64,000 bases of DNA, from positions 16,064,635 to 16,128,634 of the forward strand of contig CM041294.1 of the NCBI GenBank assembly GCA_023052935.1, written 5' to 3'. This document shows, piece by piece, positions 1-10,847 of this stretch. The position numbers and the translations under genes are program-made. This DNA comes from Piezodorus guildinii (lineage: Eukaryota > Arthropoda > Insecta > Hemiptera > Pentatomidae). Position 1 is the first letter of the stretch. Each line of letters begins with the position of its first letter. A model generated the notes under the pieces. That model was not told the DNA's origin and made no database searches. It saw only the letters and a list, made by a program, of their open reading frames with translations.

Positions 1-147
1 GGTCAAGATGTTTTTAATATAAATTTGTATTATAATATGTCAGTAACAAGTTTATGTTTCTATTGTGAATAAATATACAAAGTTTATATAAAAGTGTTAT
101 TCGTTAACTATTGGAGCCAAAGAAGAAAAAGAGAGGAAGGAAGGAAA

Positions 148-345
148 AATTCTGCATTTAAGCCGTGTCAGAATATTTTAATCAGAATGAAAATTACATG
201 ATACTAAAGCTCATGAAGATTTTTATTTAAATGGTTAATTTTATCAAAATCTTTGGAGCCAAAGAAGAATATCGTAAAAAGGTGCAAAATGCATGGTATC
301 AAGCAGTACTTCCGATCAGCCAATTTTAGTAAAAATGTTGTAATA
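148..345 (-). repeat. H-family (Helentron/DINE-1-like) fragment
   Basis: Internal fragment of the abundant repeat called H here (see 19051-19945 for the full structure). It shares the blocks reading GCATTTAAGCC, TTTTAATCAGAATGAAA and AAAAAGGTGCAAAATGCATGG with the full copies. Both termini are missing, so it is an old internal remnant. Confidence 0.75.
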
Positions 346-359
346 TCTAAATGTTGTAA

Positions 360-654
360 TATATATATCTTCAATAATAACCGAGTTTTGGTGGAGTTAC
401 ATCTATTATAATTTGTTTTGAACGTATAGATAAACTTTTTTTTTTTATCGTACTTTACTGATTGTAAAACTCTATACATATTCTATCTTCAAAAATAATT
501 GAGTCAAGTTCGGATTTAAGTGTAAAATTTCGATCTTTTTCTTTTCTTTTTTTTTTCTAATTATTCGCGTATTTTTGGTTGAAAAAACACTAGTAAATTT
601 GTTCTCTATCGTCAAAAATAACTGAGTTACAAGTGTAAATATATAGCTTTTTTC
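360..654. repeat. Diverged fragment of repeat Y
   Basis: AT-rich stretch sharing phrases with 1936-2120 and 9340-9500, notably the TTTACTGATT..AAAAC block, the TAATTATTCG..TTTTGGTTGAAAAA block and the AAAAATAACTGAGTTA block. The repeat is of unknown class; no coding capacity or terminal structure is visible. Confidence 0.55.
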
Positions 655-822
655 AGTCAAATTCATAATTTTTTCAATCGAATTCATAATTTTTTCAGTC
701 AAATTCATAATTTTTTCAGTCAAATTCATAATTTTTTCAGTCAAATTCATAATTTTTTCAGTCAAATTCATAATTTTTTCAATCAAATTCATAATTTTTT
801 CAGTCAATTTCATAATTTCTTG
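655..822. repeat. 21 bp minisatellite, about 8 units
   Basis: Tandem array with unit close to AATTTTTTCAGTCAAATTCAT. Units differ by single C/T and A/G changes. Because 21 is a multiple of three, the minus strand reads as an uninterrupted EKIMNLT heptad; this is a consequence of the period, not evidence for a protein. Confidence 0.92.
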
Positions 823-884
823 TACCCATTTTATACAGTCAATTAAATGACGTTTTGCTACAAAGAACATAACATTTTTATTAA

Positions 885-1935
885 ATCTTGTTGTTGTTTA
901 TCCATTTAACGTCACTTAATGATACTGTCTTTAATCCGACGGTGCAGCGGGAGTCTTAAGTTTTGCCTATCCAGGTTTACTTAAGATAGGCATTTTTTAC
1001 GAGTTCCACTTTTTAAAACTTTTAAGAGTTATCTGTGGTGCACAAATATAGGACGATCTGCTGGTTTTGGACTTGCGACCTTAAGCATAGAAGGCTGTTA
1101 TGCTACTCCACAGGTGACCCTCAATGCATTCAATAAGGTGTTTGAATCTGCCGGGTTTGAACCGCGACCTTGGGCATATTAATCTTTAACATCTTGCTGA
1201 ATGCATCCAGGGTCACCTGTGGAGTAGTGACTAGCATAACAGCCTCTTTTAGAGGACGAAATAACCAAGGATTTTTACTCCCAAATGCAAATATAGGGCC
1301 ATCTGCCAGGTATGAACTCGCTATCTAGTGGATAGAAGGCTATTATGCTAGCCACTACTCCACAAGGGACCCTCAATGCATTCAACAAGGTGTTTAAATC
1401 TGCCTGGTTTGAACCCGTAACCTTGGACATATTAGTCCATAACACCTTTTAGAATGCATAAAGGTTCACCTGTGGAGTAGTGGCTAGCCATAACAGCTCT
1501 CTGTGCTTGAAGTAGCAAGTTAAAAACCAGCAGATGGCTCCATATTTGCTTTTAGGGAGTAAAAACCCTTGGTTTTTTCGTCCTTTAAAAAAGGCTGTTA
1601 TGCTAGCCACTACTCCACAGGTGACCCTGGATGCATTCAGCAAGGTGTTAAAGATTAATATGCCCAAGGTCACGGTTCAAATCCGGCAGATTCAAACACC
1701 TTGTTGAATGCATTGAGGGTCACCTGTGGAGTAGTGGCTAGCATAACAGCCTTCTATACTTGAGATCGCAAGTCGAAAACCAGCAGATCGCCCTATGTTT
1801 GTGCACCACAGGTGTCTCTTAAAAGATTTAAAAAGTGGAACTTGTAAAAGATCCCTATCTTAAGTAAACATGGATACGCAAAACTTAAGACTCCCGCTGC
1901 ACCGTCGGATTAAGCACAGTAACATAAAGTGACGC
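885..1935. repeat. 1.05 kb palindrome built from tRNA-SINE (SINE-A) modules
   Basis: The outer ~130 bp on each side are inverted copies (GACGGTGCAGCGGGAGTCTT on the left, its complement near 1886-1912). These ends match the tail of SINE-A, best seen at 28689-28974. Between them the tRNA-like head (GTGGAGTAGTGGCTAGCATA, a pol III A-box-like block, with B-box-like GGTTTGAACC / GGTTCAAATCC) recurs in alternating orientation at about 1090-1250, 1330-1500 and 1595-1760. The centre lies near 1415. It is therefore a head-to-head SINE fold-back whose head portion was itself multiplied by nested inversion. A single-stranded copy would form one long, multiply branched hairpin. Confidence 0.88.
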
Positions 1936-2665
1936 GCTTTACTGATTCTAAAACACTATACATTTTTTCTCATTCAAACATAACAGAGTTATTGGCTATT
2001 TTGTATAAAATTTCAATTTCTTTCTTTCCTTTTTTTTCTCTTATATATAATTATTTGGCGGTTTTAGGTTAAAAAATACTTTAAAAAATTCTCCATGTCC
2101 AAAAATAACTGAGTTATTGAATTAAATCACTTTTAATCGGCCGCCATTTTGAAAATAACCAGCTGATATCAACGTCTAGGTGTTAGAGTCATCGCTCCAT
2201 ACCCTAGTATTTTTGTGGCGAATTAAAAAAAAAATGGTCCCGTAATATCGAAGAAATGCCGCGGACGGCGTAAAACGGATTTTTTTTTAAAATTCTTTTT
2301 TCGGATTCTACGTAACTTGAAACGTGAGTCCTCAAATTTTGAGGGGGAGTAATTTCTGTTTTCTTTGTTTTTTAGTCGATTACAAAGGTTTCTTATTGAA
2401 AATAGTAAACCAAAATAGAAATATGCTTGTCTCCAAGGTTTTGTGATTAAAAAAAAAAAAAAAAAAAAAGGTGTTTTAGGTCAAATAAAAAAAAAAAAAA
2501 ATAATCATACTCTTCAGTAATTAAATAGTGTGTTTTGTCTTTTTATATGTGTGAGTTGTGTTACATATAAAAGATCCATGATACGAATAACATGGAAAAA
2601 TCCTCATATTTTATCCAGCACAAGAATGGAGTATGTACTCACAACAAATATAAAATAATTTAAAG
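1936..2665. repeat. Repeat Y, longest copy in the window
   Basis: Recognisable blocks are GTCTAGGTGTTAG, TCGAAGAAATGCCG, CGGATTCTACGTA and, at the end, CATATTTTATCCAGCACAAG. These recur at 9870-10570 and 11683-11880. There is no ORF or clear terminus. Poly-A runs at 2451-2470 and 2487-2502. Class unknown. Confidence 0.65.
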
Positions 2666-2702
2666 TTGATTATATAAAATGACTAACTAAAACCTGTACC
2701 AC

Positions 2703-2977
2703 TACAACTTATGAAGGATCTTGGGCACAGCACATATAAAACTTCGTACAATTTCTAGGCCAACGGCAGTGCAATGAGGTGATTCAGCCGAGATCGCGCT
2801 CAATTGCCAGGTTTTTCCCCATTTTGGATACCCAATATATAGAGGCTGGCTGTGTCCATACCCCAGGATCGCCCCCCGGCTGAAATAACAGAATAAATAA
2901 TATTCTGTCAACCGGGATTTTAACCCAGGACCCGGAGCACAGTGGACTAGCCCTCGATCCACTAGACCACGAGACTC
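2703..2977 (-). repeat. tRNA-derived SINE (SINE-B)
   Basis: Read on the minus strand the element begins with a tRNA-like head: GTGGTCTAGTGGATCGAGGG (A box region) followed about 35 bp later by GGTCCTGGGTTAAAATCCC (B box region). The body contains a stretch (GATTCAGCCGAGAT, TTTTGGATACCCA, TATAGAGGCTGG on the plus strand) that recurs at 11590-11682. That combination is typical of a tRNA-derived SINE. It is not a tRNA gene: no full cloverleaf is formed. Confidence 0.75.
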
Positions 2978-3583
2978 AAATGTTTAACCAAATGCAACTA
3001 AATAATATCTTTTGTGTCGACAATTCATAATAGCTGCAACGTTAAAATTTATATAGCGAAATTTATTCATGATTTTAAACAGAACCGTACCTTCAGACAA
3101 GTGTTACCCTTAATTCAACGGAATTAAAAGAGAAGTTTTTAGGAATAAAGGGATGAAAGGTGGTTGGAAAGTAGGAGTCATTAAGAAAGGGAATCCTCTT
3201 TTGTAATTCAGACCTTGTTCGAGGAATGAAACAAAAGAAGATTAAGGATTGGAGAATTAGGTAAAAAAGGGACCAATAGAATAAATTTTTAGTTAGTACA
3301 TTGTGCTTACAGAGATGGAGTCGGAGTAGGGAGTTTATAGCTGTCAGCTATAAAGAGCTCTCCAACTATTACTGTTGAAAAGGGAGAAGAATGAGGGGAT
3401 GAAGATGTAACCCCTCTTAATAAAATACCCTCATTGACGATTTAATAGAATGTGATTTAACAGACCTCTTATTTAAGAATAATTTATCTAAGCTAATTTT
3501 ATGTTTTTATAGACACGAAAAGGACTAATTTTACTATTTTAAAGGATATGCCCGATTTTCATATTATGACTGTTTTAACTATT
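2978..3583. other. No recognisable feature
   Basis: About 600 bp with moderately purine-rich sequence around 3120-3420. No repeat match, ORF with family resemblance or RNA gene was seen. Confidence 0.4.
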
Positions 3584-4469
3584 TTTTACTTTCACTTACT
3601 ATATATAATAAGGGAAAGTATTTCAGATTCCAGTTTTCAACAGAAATACACGTTTTAGGATCCCCTGAGTCCAAATAAACAAGTCCCGCAAAAAGGTCTG
3701 TGTGTGTGTGTGTGTGTGTCTGTATGTGGTAACTCCCGAGCGGAAACGAAAAGTCCTATAAACTGAAATTTCATATTTAAGACAACTATACGCCCGAGAT
3801 GTTACAAAAACTTCTTCATCAAAATCGGCTAACCAGAAGAGCAACTTTATACCATGCATATTGCACCTTTTTATTATTTCCTCAAAAACGGTTCCGACGA
3901 TTTTGATTAAACTCTCTATATCGATGTAAAATTCAATACGCTTTAATATCATGTAGGTTTTATTCTGATCAAAATAGTCTGATAGGGCTTAAATGCCGAT
4001 ATTTTATAATATTTTGTTAATTCTATAAAAATAACTATATTATCTTGTTACCACTGATCAAAAACAGGTAAATATATATTGAATGAATCAAATTGAATGA
4101 ATTTGAAAAACAACTAAAAGAGAAAACTGAAACATATTTTTTTAATGCAATTTTTTGTTTTTGAACATAAGAACAGTAATATACATGTATGATATACCGT
4201 TTGAAAGCTAAAGATTTTAGAGAAAATATTATCTCATTCACAAGCTTTTAAAGGCTAAGAGAGTGATGAAAAGCCGATAAAACTGAGTGATTATAATAGG
4301 TAATAATTTAATATATTTTTTAATAAAACAAAGGTTTCAATAGAAATTCAATTTAATTAATTATTTAATGTTTTCAGTCATTTTTGTTTGTAACTGTATT
4401 TGAAAATTCTTTAATTGATTTTTAAAACGGAGGTAAGTAAAAGTTGTGTGTTGCCCGCACCAGATTTTT
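3584..4469 (-). mobile_element. H-family element, near full length
   Basis: Complete copy in the orientation that places the hairpin end at the left. The left end carries the hairpin arms CTTACTATATATAATAAGG and the subterminal repeat ACTTTCACTTAC (3588-3599). The right end carries its inverse (GTAAGTAAAAGT, 4433-4444) followed by GTTGCCCGCACCAGATTTTT. A (GT)n microsatellite sits at 3699-3719. No ORF of its own. Confidence 0.85.
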
Positions 4470-4622
4470 AATAAAACACATATATCTATAAAAATTCAAT
4501 TTAATCAATTCTTTAATAGTTTCACTCATTTTTATTTCTGTATAACTGTATTTGAAAATTCTTTAATCGATTTTTAAAACGGAGGTATGTGAAAGTCGTG
4601 TGTTGCCCGCACCAGATTTTTT
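4470..4622 (-). repeat. Tandem duplicate of the H-family terminus
   Basis: The last ~150 bp of the preceding H copy are repeated directly: AAAATTCAATTTAAT, TTGAAAATTCTTTAAT, AACGGAGGTATGTGAAAGT and TTGCCCGCACCAGATTTTT all recur. Tandem terminal duplications are known in rolling-circle elements; here it is seen once. Confidence 0.8.
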
Positions 4623-4870
4623 AAAATATTATTTTAACTTCATTTCTATGTATTAAATGTATCAAGAACTTTAAAGATTAACTATTTTTTATATACTAAT
4701 TCTCTTCGTAATAATGTAATAATCCTTATATTTTGCGATGTATACAATTTGATATCAGTAGCATTCCTTCCAGGTACTTTATATTATATTACTACAGGTT
4801 AAGTTATATAAAATTTATGTAACATCAAAGTTATACTTTCGCAATGTAAACCAATTTACAATACATAAAA

Positions 4871-5182
4871 TACTAACTGAAATTCCATATTTGAGACAAC
4901 TATACGCCCGTGATGTTATAGGAACATTTTCATCAAAATCAGTTGACAAGTAGAACCACTATATACTATGCATTTTGCACCTTCCTGACATTTTTCAAAA
5001 ACGGCTCTGACGATTTTCATTTAACTCTATATATCAATGTAAAATTTAATATGGTTTAATATCATGTAGGTTTTATCCCGAATGAACTAGTCTGACAGAG
5101 CTTAAATGCCGATATTTTAGCTTCCCTTAAAGTACCATTAATTTTGTAGATTTAAAAATAACCAGATAACCTTGTTATCATT

Positions 5183-5249
<67 letters not shown>
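4871..5249 (-). repeat. H-family fragment ending in a 61-base poly-A run
   Basis: The H interior (GAGACAACTATACGCCCG, TATGCATTTTGCACC, GCTTAAATGCCGATATTTTA) runs to about 5188 and is then replaced by an uninterrupted poly-A of about 61 bases (5189-5249). The terminal third of the element is missing. A retrotransposed truncated copy or simple A-tract expansion would both explain it. Confidence 0.75.
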
Positions 5250-5250
<1 letters not shown>

Positions 5251-5467
5251 AGCAATGAAAATTAAATTAAAATATCGAAAATTAATTTAAATTATTAAAT
5301 TTACTGTAAAAGTAATTTCATCTCTTTTAAGTAAATTGAGTTCATAGATCAGTAAAAATATCACAAGTTACATATTTGAACTTGAAATTGTTTCTCATAT
5401 TAATATAAATGTATCTACTATGATATAAATAAACAGAAATTGGATATGAAACTTTGTAGAAAAGAAT

Positions 5468-5640
5468 AGGGAGCCCGTGGCTGAGTGGCTAGCGCGCTAG
5501 TCTCTCATGCTACAGGTCCTGATTCGAATCCCAGTCCCGACTGGGCTTTTATAAGGATGTAAAAAAATGTGGATTCACTCACAACCTCTCCTCCGGTACG
5601 TGAGACCCGTCAGCCAAAGGGTTACGTTATATTATACAAA
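5468..5640 (+). repeat. tRNA-derived SINE (SINE-C), 3'-truncated
   Basis: The head reads GTGGCTGAGTGGCTAGCGCG (A box region) and GGTCCTGATTCGAATCCC (B box region), resembling a serine/leucine-type tRNA. The body (ACGTGAGACCCGTCAGCC) matches the second copy at 12777-13078. The copy stops near 5640 and runs into a TA-rich tract. It lacks an acceptor stem partner, so it is not a functional tRNA gene. Confidence 0.8.
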
Positions 5641-6390
5641 GGTTTTATATATATATATTATTATATTATTATATATATATTCCTTCTAAACGCAACACTG
5701 CAATCACAGTTTTAGTTCTAACATTCAAACTCAAAAACTTTCTACTTAGCCCAAGGCTTATCCCAATCCAACAACTTTATACCAAAGAAACTAGGGTGAA
5801 CTTTTTATACATTCCAGAAATTCCGGTAAGCATACATTTTAAGTGAAACGAACAGAACACGTTTTTCAATTTAACAAATTAGCCGTGTACTTAAAATATT
5901 TAAAAAAAATTCCTGCTTCGTATTGTGACATTTTAAAAAGCATTAAAAAATTACATCTTACACAGAGTAGGTATATTGACTTAAATTTGATTTGATTACA
6001 CAACCGTCGTGTTATCGTAGTTAAATAAACTCAACAGAATAATTTAAGCTGTTTTTAGGTTTATTCATGTAGAATATAAAACACAAACTACTAGTACTTA
6101 TTTAGAGTCATACTCTGACTAAAAGTCGAAACGGTACAAACCGAGTTGTATTTATTTTTTATGTTTTATTTAATTTTTCAGCAATGTTGACTTTTGTTTA
6201 CAAATTAAATATGAATTAATATTGGTTTTAGCCAAATAACGCAAGACTAACAACACTAGCTCGTTTCATATAATGGATAAAAACCTTAATTGATGATATA
6301 GTTTCTTTTTTGCTTAGCCTTTTGCGTAAATGCTCAACTCTCACTTATTCAAGAACGGTAAACAGTATTAAACGTTTTCAAATCAGTGAA

Positions 6391-6425
<35 letters not shown>

Positions 6426-6935
6426 CAGCTTTATTGCTTACAAAAGGTATTATATAGTTCAACATGTTAGTTTACTTTTAAAAAATAAACACGTAATATA
6501 ATCCAGGCTTGTTTTATTTGACTGCGATATAACGATAAGTAAATATTCACCAACATAAAAGTATTCCTCACTATTAGATCGTTTCAATTTATTTTGTTCC
6601 TACTAAGTAAACAGTCGGAGTTACAAGTATAATAATAAAATTTTGTTGCCTAAAAATAATTTTTTTTTGCGAGCATATTCTTTTACATTACTATTTTTTT
6701 TTATTTAGTTTTTCGCCAATAAAGCATCATTCGTACATCCCATTACTTTTAATTACCAATTCTTAATATTGTATACATAAATGAACAATTTTGAATGTTT
6801 CGTTTTTAGGTAGATATTATATCCATTGTTTCAGTGTTTTACAAGAAATGTATGATAGTCCGCTTTTTTGCTGTTGAGTGTACATGTATCATGTATGAGA
6901 GAAGAAAAGATAGTTATGAAACATATGTACGTATG
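5641..6935. other. No gene seen; AT-rich
   Basis: Short (TA)n around 5650-5680, a (CA)n-poly-A tract at 6391-6424. Open frames here are low-complexity and resemble no family. Confidence 0.4.
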
Positions 6936-7512
6936 CAGCTGAGGCCGCTAGAAATATTTTCAAGGGGTTTGGGGAAGGGAGTGTTAATGAACGGACCATT
7001 CGCCGTTGGTTTGCTAAGATTTCAGATGGGGATACCGACTTGGAAAACTTGCCCCAAGGAAGACCTCCGTCCGTAATAGACAATGATGTCCTCAAACATA
7101 CAGTAGAAGGAAACCCCTGCCAAACAGTTGAAGGACTCTCAGCACAACTAAATGCAAGCGCATCTACCGTTTCCAGACATTTAAAGTGTATTTGAAAAGT
7201 AAAAAAGCTCGATACATGGCTACCTCATGATCTCACTACGAAGTTCTTCCGCACCCACCATATTCTCACGACTTGTCTCCAACAGATTACCACCTGTTCA
7301 GGAATCTAGACAACTTCGTCAAAGGAAAACTTTTTGAAAATGATGATCAAGTGAAAATCAGTTTGGATAAAAAAGTTGGTGTCACGTTGGGAAAAATGTG
7401 TAGAAAAAGAAGGTAAATACTTCGAATAAAATTATCTTGTTTTCATATCGTATTTTTAATAAAAATTCTTTACCTTGAAAAAAAAACATTTCATGTGACA
7501 CAACCCTTTATA
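6936..7512 (+). pseudogene. Mariner transposase remnant with large internal deletion
   Basis: Degraded copy of the same mariner as at 62341-63212. The N-terminal helix-turn-helix region is recognisable (AARNIFKGFGEGSVNERTIR-like, LPQGRPPSVIDNDVLKHTVE-like), then the reading jumps from PHDLT straight to YEVLPHPPYSHDLSPTDY-like C-terminal sequence, so the part holding the first two catalytic aspartates is gone. The right inverted terminus is present (CATTTCATGTGACACAACCC, 7488-7507); the left one is lost. Cannot encode an active transposase. Confidence 0.85.
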
Positions 7513-7545
7513 TTGTATTATACTAGGTTGTTATCTAATGTTTTT

Positions 7546-7600
7546 TATAGCCCTGAAGAAGGCCTATAGTTTAGGCCGAAACGTGGTCAATATTAAATTA
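7546..7600 (+). ncRNA. Hammerhead-ribozyme-like core of Penelope-type element
   Basis: CTGAAGA at 7553-7559 is followed by a short stem (GGCC 7561-7564 with GGCC 7574-7577) and GAAAC at 7578-7582. This order (CUGANGA, stem II, GAAA) is the hammerhead catalytic core, known from the LTR-like parts of Penelope-like elements. The expected GUC directly after GAAAC is altered (GUGGUC), so self-cleavage is uncertain. No reverse transcriptase accompanies it. Confidence 0.6.
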
Positions 7601-7783
7601 AGTTTATGCTTAATTGTGTGTTTATTTGACTGCACCCTCAACTAACTTCTCCCACATTTGTATGATTTCGTTCAAATTTTCTATTATGAAGAGTATAATT
7701 ATATTATTTTATTAATTAGAATCATCTCTTCTTATTTTTATTTACTGTCAGATTAATAACTCATTTTATTAATAGCACATAAC

Positions 7784-7824
7784 GTTTCGAGGTCTATACT
7801 GCCTCGACTTCACAAACAATTTAT
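7784..7824 (-). ncRNA. Degenerate hammerhead-like core
   Basis: Minus strand reads GTGAAGTCGAGG, loop, CCTCGAAACGTTA: stem II (GAGG/CCTC) and GAAAC are present, but the CUGANGA box is damaged. It matches the better core at 39440-39471, so it is read as a decayed relative. Confidence 0.4.
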
Positions 7825-8267
7825 TAAAAATATCTTCTATATGAAATAAATATAGGTCATTTATCATTATTGAAATTCTCTTCTCTTATATTGTACAAAT
7901 TTCATTATTATTATGTCACTATATGGTTATTTTTATTTCAATGTCACATACTTTCAACTAAATAAAATATTTCTAAATACTGGACCAACAAGTATAAAAA
8001 AAAAAACTCTTAAACAAATTATTTTTTGTAAGATATTTCTATTTTTCTTTTCCTTTTATACTTCATAAATTCATACGTCTATCCTCAAATTCAACATCTC
8101 CCTGATCTCGAATTATAGACAGACATATTCATGATTCATTGATATTAAAAGTCAGAGAGAAATACTAAAGCCACATTTGTTTATGTACAGTATTAAATAA
8201 AATATATATATATATTAGTTTAAATAATTATTATAGTAATGTAAAACTAACTGAATAAGTAGCTCAC

Positions 8268-8411
8268 CTGTTGGCGACAAGTCTTCCTCCGCCGATTGAA
8301 GTTCCTGGCATTTGTTTTGTGTAATATCTTTATGGGAGGCTAGGAAGAGGACCACTTCTCGCTTCTCGTTCTTGATGGGAACTATATCCAGGAGGCACCA
8401 GAACATTTGTC
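8268..8411 (-). CDS. Elk: ELK-type (KCNH) potassium channel, internal exon with end of PAS domain
   Basis: A 144 bp exon on the minus strand. The translation contains [14 protein letters not shown] followed by [13 protein letters not shown], the last beta-strands of the N-terminal PAS domain of ether-a-go-go-like (ELK) channels; EAG and ERG branches differ at these positions. The exon starts after a good acceptor (TTTTTCATTTCAG, AG at 8413-8412) and ends at a consensus donor (CAACAG^GTGAGC, GT at 8267-8266). Both ends are phase 1, so the exon begins with two bases of a Gly-like codon and codes GQM before FWC. In the family this domain caps the cytoplasmic gate and tunes deactivation. The exon is intact, with no stop. 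Its tail ([18 protein letters not shown]) is the variable linker after the PAS domain. No other ELK exon was found in the window, so both flanking introns would exceed 8 kb and 55 kb. A retained fragment of a dead copy is possible but the intact splice sites argue against it. Confidence 0.85.
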
Positions 8412-9330
8412 CTGAAATGAAAAATAGCCTAGCTCAGACATCTTATTTACCATTACTTACAGAAAAACAAGAGTGAATGACTTGGAATTGTTTATATAAT
8501 AAATACTATATTTTTGGATTGTTACCATACATAATCTTTGTAATCGACCAAAAAAGAAAAGAATTAACTCTCCACTTTCAGAATGTGAGGTCATACGTTG
8601 ACACGACGATGAGCAAAGAAGAAAAAAAATTATGCTCAAGCCGCAACTTATAAGAGATGTAATTTCCTCAAAATTCGGTTAAAATAATTATAATAAAAAA
8701 AAAAAACCTTATATAATAAATTATTACGCAATTGTAAATAACTATATTAGAGTACAACTACTTGTACAGCTGTTTATAGCCAATTAACTAAGATGAAAAG
8801 AAAAAATAATTTAAAGGAATATGGAATATTACCGCTGCTCATTTCAAAAGGCTATATCTCTGCTAGTTCTGTCACAGCTGACAAAAACTAGGGTTGGAAC
8901 AAACCCTCGCTCTGATGAAATCAGCTGATCTTTTAATCAAAAAGTATTTAAATTAAGGGAGGTTACAAAAAGATTGATGGTGTTATTGGTTATGTATCTC
9001 AGTCTTGTTCAGTTTATGATACATGTTTATTATGTTAGTTTTTTATTTATTTATTAATGAATATTGAACCCGTAGGGGTAAGTTTATCTTTGATGTTTAG
9101 TTTTTTTTTTTTTTTGTTTACAGTAAACGTTCTAAATGTGATTTATTATAAAATTGTATTGTAACCTTTTAGGTTCAATTAGCTGATGTGAAAATAAAGA
9201 AGTTTCAAGTCAAAAATGGTTACTACTCACTCCCCCTCCGCTGAGCTAGCACTTATTTAAATAAATAATTATATAACGTAAATAAAAACGTTACAGTTCT
9301 GAACCGATTTCAATGATTCAGTAGGAATAT
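8412..9330. other. Intron-like sequence, nothing recognised
   Basis: Sequence upstream of the ELK exon in gene orientation. AT-rich, with no repeat family match and no second exon seen. Confidence 0.4.
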
Positions 9331-10011
9331 ATAGATTTTTTTTTTTTTTTTTATTGTTCGTGCTTTAGTGATTCTAAAACTGTATAAATATTTTACTCTA
9401 TCTTTTATAATTATTCGTGGTTTTTTGGTTGAAAAACTCTAATAAATTTTTTTCTCTATCTTCAAGAATAACTGAGTTATTGAAATTATTCACTCACCCA
9501 AAGCCCTCTTACCTTATGCCAATCGGGTAGTTGTGGTCGGTCATTTAAGGGTTGTTTTAAAGTTTAGCAATGGTTCGTTGTAAAGAATTAGTTTTCAATT
9601 AGTAATTTATTGTTAATGATGGTTTGTTATTAAACAGAAATGTTATTGTTATTAGCTATTATTGATGTGTTTTTTTATTTACAGTGTTTCATGGTTTGAG
9701 GCTTGGTTTGTTTATTATTTTTGATAGTTTTTATTAGTTGTTACCTAATATCTAGAACCTAAGGATTTAAATGGTGAATATAGCACCTATTTTAGATGTT
9801 AAAAAAAAAATAAAGTGAATGCGTATTGTGCAGTTTTTTATTAACAACTTTTAGGAACTAACAAATAAAATATTTGCTATCGGTCGCCAGCAATAATAAC
9901 CAGTCTAGGTGTTAGGATCATCGTTGCGTGCCATTGGATTTTTGTGACGAATTTCACAAAAATTGGTCCAGAAGTTACACAGAAATGTAGCGGACGGTGG
10001 ATAGCCGACAA
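9331..10011. repeat. Repeat Y, left part (interrupted by a MITE)
   Basis: Blocks of Y at 9340-9500 (TTCGTGG..TTTTTGGTTGAAAAA, AATAACTGAGTTATTGAA) and 9885-10005 (GTCTAGGTGTTAGGATCATC, GCGGACGG). The order of blocks is the same as at 1936-2280 but with ~380 bp of unmatched sequence between them. The copy is cut by the MITE at 10012 and resumes at 10399. Confidence 0.6.
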
Positions 10012-10398
10012 ATGAGACGTTGATTTCCAAAAAGTACTATATCCATTCTAGGAAATTTTAAAGGAAGCGCGAAAATCTCTCATTACTATATTATTAAACT
10101 AGCTAATTTGGGTATTTTTGCTTTAAAATATAGAATTTATTTTTTTACTATAATAATAACATCATATTAAAGTTATGAAATAATTATTTTTAGAATGATT
10201 GGGAACAAAAATTATTGCGTAATAAGTACTTTTAGAAAATGACTGCATTTCTAAATCGCGTTTTTTAAGGACTCGAGAGTTCATTAGATAAAATCAAATA
10301 GAAAATTTAGATAAAACTAAATGATGAGAATACAAATATCTAAGAAAATCAATTTCGTAAAAAATGTCCTTTGGTACCTTTTGGAAATCAACGTCTCA
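10012..10398. mobile_element. MITE with ~25 bp terminal inverted repeats (copy 1)
   Basis: Begins TGAGACGTTGATTTCC and ends with the inverse GGAAATCAACGTCTCA; the inverted repeat continues into AAAAGTAC / GTACCTTTT. Length 387 bp, no ORF. Comparing with uninterrupted repeat Y (GACAAACGGATT at 11700 area) the site appears as GACAAA + element + AATGG, i.e. a 2 bp duplication. A second full copy lies at 56251-56635. Superfamily not assigned. Confidence 0.85.
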
Positions 10399-10570
10399 AA
10401 TGGATTTTTTTTTTTTTTTTATACGTTACTTGGGTTCTACGGATCTTGAAATGTAAGCCTTAATATTTTGAGGACGAGGGGTAAGTTTTTTTTTTGTTTT
10501 GTTTTTGGTTGATGACAAAGGTTCATTATTAAAAATAATAAACCAATAGAATAATTAAAATCAGTCAAGA
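10399..10570. repeat. Repeat Y, right part
   Basis: Continuation of the Y copy after the MITE: GGTTCTACGGATCTTGAAA, ATTTTGAGGACGAGGGG and GACAAAGGTTCATTATT correspond to 2294-2410. Confidence 0.65.
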
Positions 10571-10847
10571 AAAAGCAGATACAGTATTTGTGAAATTAGA
10601 AGTGCTGATTGGCCATTTTTATTTGATTAATTGACAGTGAACAGCAATAGGAATTTTTATCCTCGGATATAATTATTTGGAAATAATAAAAAAAAAAATG
10701 TTATAATTTTCAGTATTTATTTCATTTTAAGTGATGCCTGAGTGTATGTGTGTTCATCCAAGCAATTAATGGTGAAGTAATAGCACAAAATATATGCAAA
10801 AACAAACCCATTGTTCTAAGATGATTATATTGTTTTTTTTTATCTCT

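Noticed and set aside
655..822. CRISPR-like regular array / long heptad-repeat protein on the minus strand
   Set aside because: Units are contiguous without spacers and the heptad arises because the period is 21 bp; it is a minisatellite in an animal genome.
3623..3952. 109-codon protein
   Set aside because: The frame lies within the H repeat, recurs with stops in other copies and includes the GT microsatellite.
5468..5560. tRNA gene
   Set aside because: A and B boxes are present, but the acceptor stem does not pair and the same sequence is repeated at 12777-13078 with a body and tail, so it is a SINE.
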